From the NCBI GenBank assembly GCA_965276005.1, contig OZ254962.1:310001-374000 (forward strand): a DNA stretch of 64,000 nucleotides. Direction: 5' to 3'. Made by a program: the position numbers and the translations under genes. Under the pieces are notes generated by a model that saw nothing but the letters and a program-made list of their open reading frames with translations, had not been told where the DNA came from and made no database searches. Shown here piece by piece: positions 42,064 through 51,342 of the stretch. The DNA comes from G965232465 sp965276005 (lineage in GTDB: Bacteria > Pseudomonadota > Alphaproteobacteria > JAQWUY01). Numbering within the stretch: the stretch's first letter is position 1; each line of letters starts with the position of its first letter.

Positions 42064-42099
42064 GCGGATTGTGAAAATGGGGGTGCCAAAGGCGTTCCA

Positions 42100-42121
42100 T
42101 ATGGGGGCATAGCCCCCCATA
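42100..42121 (+). promoter_or_regulatory. Intra-operon hairpin after the binding-protein gene
   Basis: TATGGGGG (42100-42107) pairs with CCCCCATA (42114-42121); an alternative register is GGGGGC-ATA-GCCCCC. No T-run. Typical of hairpins that stabilise the upstream message and lower permease expression. Confidence 0.5.
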
Positions 42122-42140
42122 ACACTAAAAGGAGGCTTGC

Positions 42141-43112
42141 ATGCTACAGTTTTTAATGCGCCGTATATTGCAAAGCGTGCTGTTGGTGTTTGCCATGTCG
42201 ATCTTTGTGTTTATTGCCGTGTATTCTATCGGCAACCCGATTGATATTTTGATTAACCCCGAAGCCCCTCCCGCAGAGTTTGATGCGGCGGTCAAGCGGT
42301 TGGGGCTGGATCTGCCTATGCACGAACAGCTGTGGCGGTTTTTGGTCAATGCCGCTCAAGGGGATTTTGGCAAGTCGTTTGTGCATGGGGTCGATGCGGT
42401 GGATATGATTTTAAAAAAGATGCCTGCTACTTTAGAACTGGCGTTTTTGGTGGTAGCGTTTTCGGTTGTTATCGGTATTCCCTTAGGTATGATTGCCGGG
42501 TTTAACCACAACAATATTATCGGTCGCAGCATTATGACCGGATCGGTGTTTGGGTTTTCGCTGCCAAACTTTTGGATTGGTATGATTTTGATTTTGCTGT
42601 TTTCCGTATACTTGGGGTGGTTGCCGTCGACGGGGCGGGGCGATACGGCGGCGTTGTTTGGCGTACAGTTTAGCTTTATGACCGTCGATGGCTGGTCGCA
42701 TTTGATTTTACCGGTGCTGACCATGTCGTTATACAAGATGTCTATTATTATCCGTCTGTCCCGGGCGGGGGTGATGGAAATTATGGAACAGGATTACATC
42801 AAATTTGCCTATGCTAAGGGGCTTGGTAAAAATCGGGTGATTTTTGTCCATGTCTTAAAAAATATCCTTATCCCGGTGGTTACTGTTGTAGGTCTGGAAT
42901 TTGGCAGCGTACTTGCGTTTGCGGTGGTAACAGAGACCGTCTTTTCGTGGCCCGGTATGGGCAAATTGTTAATCGATAGCATATTGCTAATGGATCGCCC
43001 GGTGGTGGTGGCGTATTTGATGATGGTGGTGGTGATGTTTATTGTCATTAACTTTGTTGTCGATGTGCTGTACGCTTTGCTCGATCCCCGTATTCGCTTG
43101 ACGACGAAATAA
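42141..43112 (+). CDS. Peptide ABC transporter permease, DppB type
   Basis: Inner-membrane permease of 323 residues with about six transmembrane segments. The first follows MLQFLMRRILQSVLLV; RLGLDLPMHEQLWRFLVNAA and GDFGKSFVHG are DppB-type. The cytoplasmic EAA loop is DYIKFAYAKGLGKNRVIFVH. AGGAGG lies before the ATG. Pairs with the next gene. Confidence 0.93.
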   Translation: MLQFLMRRILQSVLLVFAMSIFVFIAVYSIGNPIDILINPEAPPAEFDAAVKRLGLDLPMHEQLWRFLVNAAQGDFGKSFVHGVDAVDMILKKMPATLELAFLVVAFSVVIGIPLGMIAGFNHNNIIGRSIMTGSVFGFSLPNFWIGMILILLFSVYLGWLPSTGRGDTAALFGVQFSFMTVDGWSHLILPVLTMSLYKMSIIIRLSRAGVMEIMEQDYIKFAYAKGLGKNRVIFVHVLKNILIPVVTVVGLEFGSVLAFAVVTETVFSWPGMGKLLIDSILLMDRPVVVAYLMMVVVMFIVINFVVDVLYALLDPRIRLTTK

Positions 43113-43132
43113 GGGAGGCACAGGAGGCGATT

Positions 43133-43996
43133 ATGAGAGACTTTTTATCTGAATATATGGAAAACAAAGTGGCGGCGGTGGCGGCGGTAGCGGTGGCTAT
43201 TACCCTGTTGGTGGTGGTATTTGCCCCATGGATTACCCCGCAAGATCCCTATGACTTGGCAACTATCAGTATTTTAAACTCGACCTTAGCCCCGGGCGAA
43301 GTCGACATGATGACCAATACGCCGTTTTATTTGGGCACAGATTCGCAAGGGCGGGATATGTTATCGGCAATTTTATACGGTATGCGTATCAGCCTGTTTG
43401 TGGCACTTGTCAGTACCAGCGTATCGGTGGTGATTGGGGTGATTGCCGGTATTGTTGCCGCTTATGTGGGCGGGGCGATCGAGTCGCTGATTATGCGCTT
43501 GGTGGATTTTATTTTGTCGTTTCCGACTATTTTGGTGGCGTTGGTGATACTGGCGATTTTGGGCAGTGGCGTCGACAAAGTGATTATATCGCTGATTATT
43601 GTCCAATGGGCGTATTATGCCCGCACTGTGCGGGGCAGTGCGTTGGTGGAAAACAATCGGGAGTACATCGAAGCCGCACACAGTCAAGGATTGCCACATT
43701 TGCGGATTATTTTCCGTCATTTGTTGCCGAATTGTTTGCCGCCGTTGATTGTTATTGCCACTATTCAAGTGGGCAATGCGATTGCTGTCGAATCGACCTT
43801 GTCGTTTTTGGGGGTGGGGGTGCCGATTACCGAACCGTCTTTGGGAATGCTTATTTCCAGTGGTTACGAATACATGTTATCGGGGCAGACTTGGATAAGT
43901 ATTTATCCGGGGATTGCCCTGTTGTTTATGATTGTATCGATTAACTTGGTGGGGGATCGCCTGCGAGATGTGTTAAACCCTCGTTTGAAAAAATAG
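43133..43996 (+). CDS. Peptide ABC transporter permease, DppC type
   Basis: Second permease, 287 residues, about six transmembrane segments. LGTDSQGRDMLSAILYGMRI is the DppC/OppC signature; the EAA loop is EYIEAAHSQGLPHLRIIFRH, and the end NLVGDRLRDVLNPRLKK is typical. It lies 20 bases after the first permease with AGGAGG upstream. Confidence 0.93.
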   Translation: MRDFLSEYMENKVAAVAAVAVAITLLVVVFAPWITPQDPYDLATISILNSTLAPGEVDMMTNTPFYLGTDSQGRDMLSAILYGMRISLFVALVSTSVSVVIGVIAGIVAAYVGGAIESLIMRLVDFILSFPTILVALVILAILGSGVDKVIISLIIVQWAYYARTVRGSALVENNREYIEAAHSQGLPHLRIIFRHLLPNCLPPLIVIATIQVGNAIAVESTLSFLGVGVPITEPSLGMLISSGYEYMLSGQTWISIYPGIALLFMIVSINLVGDRLRDVLNPRLKK

Positions 43997-44006
43997 GAGA
44001 ATCGTT

Positions 44007-45701
44007 ATGGCATTGTTACAGATAAAAGATATTGAGATTACATTTCCCTCCCGCAAACAAGACTTTGTCGCTGTCGACAAGGTGAGTATAGAGGTACATG
44101 CAGGCGAAATTGTTGGGCTGGTGGGTGAATCCGGTGCCGGTAAATCGACAATCGGGCGGGCGGTTATTGCCCTGCTCGACAAACCGGGGGTTATATCCGG
44201 CGGACAAATTACTTTTCAGGGGCAAGATTTTTCTAAATTGAGCCAACAACAGGTATTCGCTATTCGGGGCAAAAAAATCGCCTCGATTTTCCAAGACCCG
44301 TTGACTTCGTTAAACCCGGTGCTACGGATCCGTACACAAATGATAGAAACCATCGTGGTAAATACGGGGGTGTCGACAGCACAGGCACGGCAACGGGCAA
44401 TCGATTTATTACAACAGGTGGAAATCCCATCGCCAGAAACCAGTATGCACAAATACCCCCACGAACTCTCCGGCGGGCAGCGGCAGCGGGTGGTGATTGC
44501 TATGGCGTTGTCCTGTGATCCGGATCTGATTATTGCCGATGAACCGACAACCGCTTTGGATGTGACCGTGCAGAAAGGCATTTTACAGACTTTACGCAAC
44601 CTGTGCCGACAACAAAATATTGCGGTGATTTTGGTGACCCATGATATGGGCGTGATTGCCGATACCACTGACCGGTTGTACATTTTGCGACTGGGCAAAT
44701 TGGTCGAGCAGGGGACAACCAAACAGGTATTGTCGCAGCCGCAACAAGACTATACAAAATCCTTAATTGCATCGATTCCCCGCCTCGATGAAAAAGTCGA
44801 CCGCTTTCCCGTTCTCGATACCTATTACACCCAACAATCGGCTGAGCAGAAACAGGCTATGATGTTTTTAGAACAGGCGGTAAGCGATACATGGGACAGG
44901 TCGAAACCGATTGTCGAAGTGTCGAATGTGGGTAAATATTATGGTTTCAAGGCAAGTTTGTTACGGGAGCAATCGTTGTTTAAAGCGGTCAGCGGTGCCA
45001 CCTTCGACATTGCACAAGGCACCACCTTAGGGCTGGTAGGGGAGTCGGGGTCGGGCAAATCGACATTGGGGCGGATGGTGTCCGGCTTGCTCGATATATC
45101 CGAAGGCACGGTAACCTACAAAGGGTACGACATTACCGACACCAGCGACAAAGCCGCCGCATTAAAACGAAGACTCGAGCTGCAAGTGATTTTTCAAGAC
45201 CCGTTTTCCTCTCTAAACAGCCGTATGACGGTCGGGCAGATTTTATCCGAAGCCTTGCGAGTCCATAAAATCGTCACCGATGCCAAACACCGCAAGCACA
45301 TTGTTATCGGCTTGTTACATCGGGTGGGGTTACGGACTGAGGATTACAACCGCTATCCACACCAGTTTTCCGGCGGACAACGACAACGCATTGGCATCGC
45401 CCGGGCATTGTCGGTGCGTCCAAGATTTATATTTTGTGACGAACCCACCTCCGCCCTAGATGTGTCGATCCAAGCACAGGTCCTTAATTTATTAAAAGAC
45501 CTACAACAACAATTTAACTTAACTTTGCTATTCGTAAGCCACGACTTGGCGGTGGTACGACAAATGAGCAACACCGTTGCCGTCATGCGTAACGGCGAAA
45601 TCTGCGAAATAGGCGATGGCGAACAGGTATTCACCGCCCCCAACCACCCCTACACCAAACTATTACTAGACTCCGCCCCCGGACAAGGCAACATCGTATA
45701 A
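44007..45701 (+). CDS. Peptide ABC transporter, fused double ATPase
   Basis: One 564-residue chain carrying both nucleotide-binding domains, as in YejF or GsiA. The first has GESGAGKST, LSGGQRQRV and IIADEPTTALDV; the second has GESGSGKST, FSGGQRQRIG and FCDEPTSALDV. A DppD-type insert lies between. With the upstream genes it completes the importer: one binding protein, two permeases, one double ATPase. AGGAGA precedes the ATG. Confidence 0.94.
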   Translation: MALLQIKDIEITFPSRKQDFVAVDKVSIEVHAGEIVGLVGESGAGKSTIGRAVIALLDKPGVISGGQITFQGQDFSKLSQQQVFAIRGKKIASIFQDPLTSLNPVLRIRTQMIETIVVNTGVSTAQARQRAIDLLQQVEIPSPETSMHKYPHELSGGQRQRVVIAMALSCDPDLIIADEPTTALDVTVQKGILQTLRNLCRQQNIAVILVTHDMGVIADTTDRLYILRLGKLVEQGTTKQVLSQPQQDYTKSLIASIPRLDEKVDRFPVLDTYYTQQSAEQKQAMMFLEQAVSDTWDRSKPIVEVSNVGKYYGFKASLLREQSLFKAVSGATFDIAQGTTLGLVGESGSGKSTLGRMVSGLLDISEGTVTYKGYDITDTSDKAAALKRRLELQVIFQDPFSSLNSRMTVGQILSEALRVHKIVTDAKHRKHIVIGLLHRVGLRTEDYNRYPHQFSGGQRQRIGIARALSVRPRFIFCDEPTSALDVSIQAQVLNLLKDLQQQFNLTLLFVSHDLAVVRQMSNTVAVMRNGEICEIGDGEQVFTAPNHPYTKLLLDSAPGQGNIV

Positions 45702-45745
45702 CTTTTGCCAACGCCCCCCACAGTATGTGCTATTTGGAAAACGAA

Positions 45746-45994
45746 TCACTGCGTATTTTGGGCGTGTAATAAAATTGTAATACCCTTGTGCGGGTCGAGT
45801 TGTAACGCTTGGCAATACAAAACAAACTCATATACATCCAATCGCCTTTCGAAAGTTTCAATACGACCAATATAAGAGTGGACAACACCTAATCGCTTGG
45901 CAAGTTGCCGAATAGTAAGCTGTTGTGCTTTGCGTTCTGCACGCAGCCAATAAATCAATTCCCGATATTCGGGTGTAAAAACTGTTTTTGTCAT
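45746..45994 (-). CDS. HTH (XRE-type) regulator of the adjacent R-M system
   Basis: Small DNA-binding protein of 82 residues. The helix-turn-helix is LTIRQLAKRLGVVHSYIGRI (about 28-47). Located divergently from the methylase-nuclease operon with a 38-base perfect inverted repeat between them, so it resembles a controller (C) protein. Start: ATG at 45994 follows GAGGG; an ATG at 46003 or a TTG at 46030 in the same frame lie inside the inverted repeat and are less likely. Controller function is inference. Confidence 0.8.
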   Translation of the reverse strand: MTKTVFTPEYRELIYWLRAERKAQQLTIRQLAKRLGVVHSYIGRIETFERRLDVYEFVLYCQALQLDPHKGITILLHAQNTQ

Positions 45995-45998
45995 TGCC

Positions 45999-46036
45999 CT
46001 CATTTTGAGTACAAATTCTCTTGTACTCAAAATGAG
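45999..46036 (+). promoter_or_regulatory. 16-bp inverted repeat operator of the R-M system
   Basis: CTCATTTTGAGTACAA (45999-46014) and TTGTACTCAAAATGAG (46021-46036) are perfect reverse complements around ATTCTC. The right arm contains the -35 of the methylase promoter; the left arm runs up to the HTH gene start. Dimers of the HTH protein could bind both arms and control both genes. Confidence 0.75.
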
Positions 46037-46049
46037 AACAGTGTATATT
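46021..46049 (+). promoter_or_regulatory. Promoter of the methylase/nuclease operon
   Basis: TTGTAC (46021-46026), 17-base spacer, TATATT (46044-46049). The -35 is inside the right arm of the inverted repeat. Confidence 0.6.
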
Positions 46050-46097
46050 GAATTTTAGATAACGCATTTTAATTACAGGACAAAGGATATTTTTTTT

Positions 46098-46712
46098 ATG
46101 GTGTATCGTGTGGACAGAAACGATTTTTACACACAACAAAAAAAGGCAACAATTTATACGCCCGCCCCTGTGGCACAGTTTGTTTATAATATAGTGTCCA
46201 CTCAGATTCCCAAAAATAGCCTTGTTTTTGATCCTGCGGTAGGTGCGGGGGCATTGCTCGAACCTTTTACAGAGTATAGGGTGCTTGGCGTTGATATTGA
46301 ATATCAGGGGTTTGACAACACTATAATAAAAAATTTCTTGCAGATGAAAAAGCAAGAAATGGAAATGCCCGCTTTAGTCATATGTAATCCCCCGTTTAAT
46401 ATCGACATAAAAACCAAACAATACATCAAACAAAACTACACAGGCAGACCGTTACTGCCCGAAGTGTGGTTACAAAAAATTATCGAATTATTTGGCAAAG
46501 ACATACCCCTTGTATTATTCGCCCCATATGGTTTTAGATTAAATCAGCAATGTAACAGCAGGCGATGGCAACGATTCGCCAATAACGAATACCCTGAAAT
46601 ATCGTCAATTATAAGCCTGCCCAAAAATATTTTTGAAAACATATTATTTCATAGTGAAATATTAATATTTAATGTTAATGGACTGAAAGGACATTATTTT
46701 TACAATGGCTAA
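46098..46712 (+). CDS. DNA adenine methyltransferase of the EcoRI-like R-M system
   Basis: 204-residue N6-adenine type methylase. The N-terminal IYTPAPVAQFVY, SAM-binding FDPAVGAGALLEPF (44-57) and catalytic CNPPF (96-100) are in motif order I then IV. It ends with the usual ISLPKNIFENILFHSEILIF segment, so despite its size it looks complete. It overlaps the nuclease gene by 8 bases. Its bases 46401-46631 are duplicated behind the nuclease. Presumed to protect the same site the nuclease cuts. Confidence 0.87.
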   Translation: MVYRVDRNDFYTQQKKATIYTPAPVAQFVYNIVSTQIPKNSLVFDPAVGAGALLEPFTEYRVLGVDIEYQGFDNTIIKNFLQMKKQEMEMPALVICNPPFNIDIKTKQYIKQNYTGRPLLPEVWLQKIIELFGKDIPLVLFAPYGFRLNQQCNSRRWQRFANNEYPEISSIISLPKNIFENILFHSEILIFNVNGLKGHYFYNG

Positions 46713-47442
46713 CTCTGAGCAATTACGCAGAAATAAAAATCAGCACAAACCGAAAAATACATATTCTAAAAAAGACGACAAGAATATCCATTTGGCAATG
46801 CACGATACTATTAAATATCTAGAAAATCGTTTTCACAATATGTTAAGCGGGTATCAATTAACTTGGGAAAATACCATTTCATTTAGAACTATGATGAGCA
46901 TTGTTAAGGACAAGGGACTTCGCCAAGAATTTGACACTGTGTTTAGTATCAGCAATGAAGATAAATCTAGGGAAATCAAGCCCGATGGGGGCGTGATATA
47001 TTTAACCAAAAAAGGTGATTCCAATTATTTGAAAATTATCCTTATATCCGAAACAAAACGACAAGGCACAAACGATGTACGCATCAAAGAAGGCAAACAA
47101 AAACAGGCACAAGGAAACGCCATCGAGCGATTAGGTAAAAACCTAACAGGCATCAAAGCTATGTTAAACCACGAAAAGATTACCCCTTTTGTATGCTTTG
47201 GCTGGGGGTGTGATTTCGAACAAGACTACACATACGAAGACTTTGTTATGTCGAAAATCAGTATGTTGAATGAATTTTACTATTTGAACAAAACTTATGT
47301 ATTTAAGCAAAACGGCAGTGCCGACCACAATTCTTTTGCCCCTGTATCTATGTATTTCCGCAAACACCAATGGACACGAGAAGAAATGTTTGAAATAAAC
47401 AAAGAAATCGCCGAAACCGCTTTGCGGTATTATTTGTTTTGA
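46705..47442 (+). CDS. EcoRI-family type II restriction endonuclease
   Basis: 245-residue PD-(D/E)XK nuclease resembling EcoRI. Catalytic residues align: Asp94 in IKPDGG, Glu116 and Lys118 in ISETKRQG (EcoRI Asp91, Glu111, Lys113), followed by GNAIERLGKNL as in EcoRI GNAIERSHKNI. Recognition of GAATTC is therefore plausible but not proven. The start overlaps the methylase by 8 bases; AAGGA lies 14 bases upstream. Probably expressed after the methylase from the regulated promoter. Confidence 0.88.
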   Translation: MANSEQLRRNKNQHKPKNTYSKKDDKNIHLAMHDTIKYLENRFHNMLSGYQLTWENTISFRTMMSIVKDKGLRQEFDTVFSISNEDKSREIKPDGGVIYLTKKGDSNYLKIILISETKRQGTNDVRIKEGKQKQAQGNAIERLGKNLTGIKAMLNHEKITPFVCFGWGCDFEQDYTYEDFVMSKISMLNEFYYLNKTYVFKQNGSADHNSFAPVSMYFRKHQWTREEMFEINKEIAETALRYYLF

Positions 47443-47503
47443 AGCACATTTTATATACCTTGATTTCAGCATTGTAACAAAAGTTCATTAGGGGGGATAT
47501 GTT

Positions 47504-47782
47504 ATGAGTCTAATCGACATAAAAACCAAACGATACATCAAACAAAACTACACAGGCAGACCGTTACTGCCCGAAGTGTGGTTACAAAAAATTATCGAAT
47601 TATTTGGCAAAGACATACCCCTTGTATTATTCGCTCCATACGGTTTTAGATTATATCAGCAATGTAACAGCAGGCGATGGCAACGATTCGCCAATAACGA
47701 ATACCCTGAAATATCGTCAATTATAAGTCTGCCCAAAAATATTGCTGAGATGCCCTTGAAAATCAGTTTGCAATTTGTATAA
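47504..47782 (+). pseudogene. Duplicated methylase fragment
   Basis: 47513-47743 repeats bases 46401-46631 of the methylase with about five differences. It retains an ATG (47504) behind GGGGGGAT and stays open for 92 codons, but lacks the SAM-binding and NPPF motifs and runs into unrelated sequence. A non-functional remnant or a scar of recombination. Confidence 0.85.
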
Positions 47783-47830
47783 TAGTTTAACAGGGAAATA
47801 TTTTCGTGCGTATCAAAAGGGTAAGTAAAT

Positions 47831-50185
47831 ATGAGCAATGAAAGAAAAACAGAAGCTATTGTACGACAGCATTTTCAGGCGGATAGTACATACCTAGATG
47901 GAAATGTCATATGGGAAGAACAATGTTCCGACAGTCCGAAAATAGATAAGCTGTTATCAAATGCCTCAAAAGCAGGTACGGGAAAGGGGTACCCCGAATT
48001 TATTGTATCGTTTAAAGACAATCCGAATTTCATAATTGTTATCGAGTGCAAAGCAGATATTTTAAAGCACGAAAGCAAACATAGAAAACAGTACAAAGAC
48101 TATGCGGTAGATGGTGTATTGCTGTATTCTGATTATTTATCAAAACAATTTGATGTATTGTCTTTGGCGGTAAGTGGTACCGAGAAAAACGATATTAAGG
48201 TTTCCTACTTTATGCAAACAATGGGACAAAAAGCCAATCGTATATTTGGCAATTCCTTGTTGTCTTTTGCCGATATATTAGGGGGCGTGTATGAAGATGA
48301 GGTATTAAAACATACCAAATATGAACAATTGCTCACATATTCACAAGCCCTTAATGCACAGCTACACCAATCAAAAATCAAAGAAGATAAAAGAAGTTTA
48401 CTAGTAAGCGGTATTCTTATTGCCTTAGATAGCAATGATTTTTACATCAGCTACTCAGGTATAAGGGATATGAGCCTTTTGGGGGGTGCATTGGTAACGA
48501 CTATTAAAAAACAACTTAAAACTTCGGGTATCCAAACAGACAAAATTGATATGATGATGCAAAATTATCAATTTTTACAAACCGATAATGGGTTAATAAA
48601 GCCGGAACCCGGTAACAAATCCCTCAAAGATTATATAGATACTATCGATGAAAATATTAACAACTATGTACGGACATACAAATATTATGATATTCTCGGA
48701 CAATTTTATATTGAATTTTTAAGGTACTCTAATGCGGATAAGGGGTTAGGGATTGTTTTAACCCCCCCGCATATTACAGATTTTTTTTCCGATATTGTCC
48801 ATATTCAGCCGAGTGATATTGTGTACGATAATTGCACCGGCACAAGTGGATTTTTGGTGTCGGCAATGAAAAAAATGGTAGAAAAATGCAATGGGGATAA
48901 AACCTTAGAACGCCGTATAAAAACGCATCATTTATTTGGCACCGAACGGCAAGATGAAATTTATCCATTAGCTGTTTCCAATATGTTTTTGCATGGGGAT
49001 GGTAAGAGTAATATTTTACACGGCAGTTGTTTTGATGCGGATATTATACAAAAAATAAAATCTAAAAAGCCGACAGTTGCCTTTTTGAATCCCCCGTATA
49101 AATCCAACAAAAAGAAAGACATAGAAGAATTTAAATTTGTTTTAAACGCCTTAGAGTGCTTGCAACACAGGGGGCGTTGTGTGGCTATTATTCCGTCTAG
49201 TTGCGTGTTGGCAACAGGCGGGGAAAGGGGGCGGTTAAAACAACAGCTGCTGGACAAACATACTTTAAAGGCTGTTTTTTCCATGCCGGATGAGCTGTTT
49301 TATAATTCCAAAGTGGGCATGGTTACCTCAGTAGTTGTCATAGAAGCACATACCCCCCATCCCCCCACAAAGGACACATTTTTTGGATACTTTAAACATG
49401 ATGGATTTTACAAAAAGAAAACAAAAAAGCGTTTCGATTATGACAACAGATGGGGCAAAATATCTGCTAAGTGGCTAGATTTATTTGAAAATAACAAAGT
49501 GGAATCGGGGTATAGCGTTACAAAAAAAGTATCTGCGGTAGACGAATGGTGTGTGGAAGAATATATGGAAATAGATTATTCTGTACTCTCCAGTGCGTTG
49601 TTGGAAAAGAAAGTGCGGGATTTGGTGGCGTTTAAGATTGCCAATAATATTCCATTGCCTAAAATTATCGGCGATATACAGTGTACACCTAAAATCACCC
49701 TAGATGTACGAAATTGGCAACCGTTTTATCTCAGGTCTATTTTTGATTTATCTTTGGGCAGCCCCATTCACAAGGTCGATATCGATGATAACAACAGAGG
49801 CGATTCGCCATATATTACCCGTACCGCCGATAATAATGGTACAGAGTTGTTTTTAAAATCCGATTGCTTTATTGCAAAAAAATCAAAGGGAGAGTGCATA
49901 ACCATCGGTGCCGAAGGCATGCGGGCTTTTTATCAACACTGTGATTTTTATACGGGAAATAAAGTCAATATTATACGATGTAACCGCTTAAATAAGTACA
50001 GTGCCCTGTTTATAGCAACAGTTTTAGATTTAGAAATGGCAAAAAGATTCAACTATGGTCGAGCGGCGGTTAAAAACAGATTGCAAAGATTAAAAATAAA
50101 ACTGCCCGCTGATAAAAACGGCAACCCCGATTGGCGGTTTATGGAACAGTATATGAAATCTTTACCCTATAGCAATATGTTATAA
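47831..50185 (+). CDS. Single-chain restriction-modification-specificity enzyme (type IIG/BcgI-like)
   Basis: 784-residue fusion. The N-terminus has a nuclease core with PEFIV followed by VIECKAD (Glu72, Lys74; an E-x-K motif). The middle is an N6-adenine methylase with YDNCTGTSGFLVSA (332-345) and LNPPY (419-423). The last 150 residues begin WQPFYLRSIFDLSLGSP, as in target-recognition domains of BcgI-like or type I S subunits, with only one such domain. The enzyme thus would cut and methylate by itself. GGTAAG lies before the ATG. Its stop overlaps convergently with dapB by 6 bases. Confidence 0.87.
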   Translation: MSNERKTEAIVRQHFQADSTYLDGNVIWEEQCSDSPKIDKLLSNASKAGTGKGYPEFIVSFKDNPNFIIVIECKADILKHESKHRKQYKDYAVDGVLLYSDYLSKQFDVLSLAVSGTEKNDIKVSYFMQTMGQKANRIFGNSLLSFADILGGVYEDEVLKHTKYEQLLTYSQALNAQLHQSKIKEDKRSLLVSGILIALDSNDFYISYSGIRDMSLLGGALVTTIKKQLKTSGIQTDKIDMMMQNYQFLQTDNGLIKPEPGNKSLKDYIDTIDENINNYVRTYKYYDILGQFYIEFLRYSNADKGLGIVLTPPHITDFFSDIVHIQPSDIVYDNCTGTSGFLVSAMKKMVEKCNGDKTLERRIKTHHLFGTERQDEIYPLAVSNMFLHGDGKSNILHGSCFDADIIQKIKSKKPTVAFLNPPYKSNKKKDIEEFKFVLNALECLQHRGRCVAIIPSSCVLATGGERGRLKQQLLDKHTLKAVFSMPDELFYNSKVGMVTSVVVIEAHTPHPPTKDTFFGYFKHDGFYKKKTKKRFDYDNRWGKISAKWLDLFENNKVESGYSVTKKVSAVDEWCVEEYMEIDYSVLSSALLEKKVRDLVAFKIANNIPLPKIIGDIQCTPKITLDVRNWQPFYLRSIFDLSLGSPIHKVDIDDNNRGDSPYITRTADNNGTELFLKSDCFIAKKSKGECITIGAEGMRAFYQHCDFYTGNKVNIIRCNRLNKYSALFIATVLDLEMAKRFNYGRAAVKNRLQRLKIKLPADKNGNPDWRFMEQYMKSLPYSNML

Positions 50186-50995
50186 GTTTAACCCCAGCAC
50201 ATCACGCATGGTATATAACCCGTTTGGTTTGTTGTCGTTTAGCCATATGCTGGCACAGATAGCCCCATCGGCGAATACTTCCCGTTTGTGGGCGGTGTGG
50301 GTTAGGTGTAGGGATTCTAGTACGCTTTCAAACGATACGGTGTGGTCGCCGATGACTTCGCCCCGGCGATTGTCGGTAAAGGTGATGTCCGCATCTGTTT
50401 GTCGCTCCGATTGGTATTTGTATACGGATGTAAAATCTTGTTTGCGACCGCTTGCCACATATTTTCCCAGACTGAGGGCGGTGCCACTGGGGGCATCTTG
50501 TTTGTGTATGTGGTGGGTTTCGTCGATGTGTACTTGAAATTTATCAGCGGACAAAATGGGGGATATGTGTTCACACACCGCAAATAGGGTGTTCATACCG
50601 ATAGAAAAATTGCTTGTATAGACAATCGGGATATACTGTGCCGTATGGGCGATGTGTTGTTCTTCTGTGTCCGATAGCCCGGTGCTGCCGATAACCATTT
50701 TTGTGTTGTGTTGTCGGGCGATGTTTAGGTGGTGTTCTGTACTGCCCTTAGGGGTAACATCGATGATCACATCGGCGTTGGCGAATGCGGTGTTTAAATC
50801 GTCTGTTATGGGGATTCCCAAGCTGTCGATGCCGGCACTGGTACCTGCGTCTGTGTCAAGAGCGGTACTGCTGGGGCGGGCGGTGGCACCTACAAGGGCG
50901 GTTTTTGGGTTGGCAACACTCAGGCGAATCAATGCCCCCCCCATGCGTCCCGAAGCCCCAACGATAGCAATTTTGGTGATATTTTGTGTATTCAT
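50180..50995 (-). CDS. dapB: 4-hydroxy-tetrahydrodipicolinate reductase
   Basis: Lysine and meso-diaminopimelate pathway enzyme, so it supports peptidoglycan synthesis. The NAD(P)-binding GASGRMGGALIR is at the N-terminus; the catalytic segment ETHHIHKQDAPSGTA holds the proton-donor His and Lys; GEVIGDHTVSFES is also conserved. The 271-residue length is standard. It is transcribed leftward, 4 bases after the ubiK-like gene. Confidence 0.96.
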   Translation of the reverse strand: MNTQNITKIAIVGASGRMGGALIRLSVANPKTALVGATARPSSTALDTDAGTSAGIDSLGIPITDDLNTAFANADVIIDVTPKGSTEHHLNIARQHNTKMVIGSTGLSDTEEQHIAHTAQYIPIVYTSNFSIGMNTLFAVCEHISPILSADKFQVHIDETHHIHKQDAPSGTALSLGKYVASGRKQDFTSVYKYQSERQTDADITFTDNRRGEVIGDHTVSFESVLESLHLTHTAHKREVFADGAICASIWLNDNKPNGLYTMRDVLGLNL

Positions 50996-50999
50996 ACGA

Positions 51000-51248
51000 T
51001 TATTCCTCGATATGGCGTTCTAATTTTTTGATGCGGTGTTTTAGGGCGATATTTTCCGCTATGACTTTTTCGATCATTTTTTTTAGCACCATATATTCCT
51101 GCTGGCTAACCACATCGCACTGTTGCAAGTGCCGCTCGACATGGGATTTTATCAGCCCGTCCGCTTCCCCTTTTAGGTTGCTAACCCCGCCCATGGCTCC
51201 AGTCACTGTTTTCGCCAAGTCGTCTAATAATGAATTTTTAATTTGCAT
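51000..51248 (-). CDS. ubiK: BMFP/UbiK-family accessory protein
   Basis: 82-residue protein with an N-terminal amphipathic part (NSLLDDLAKTVTGAMGG) and a C-terminal coiled coil (KKMIEKVIAENIALKHRIKK). In E. coli UbiK assists aerobic ubiquinone biosynthesis and is membrane-associated. The ATG at 51248 follows AAGGTA. Four bases before dapB, so co-transcribed with it. Confidence 0.87.
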   Translation of the reverse strand: MQIKNSLLDDLAKTVTGAMGGVSNLKGEADGLIKSHVERHLQQCDVVSQQEYMVLKKMIEKVIAENIALKHRIKKLERHIEE

Positions 51249-51342
51249 TTTTACCTTACTTGTGGTTAGTATTACAGTATCAAACATAGTATAGCAAACT
51301 TTGTGGCTAAAAACCACGCAAAAAATTAAGGAATAGTAAGTT

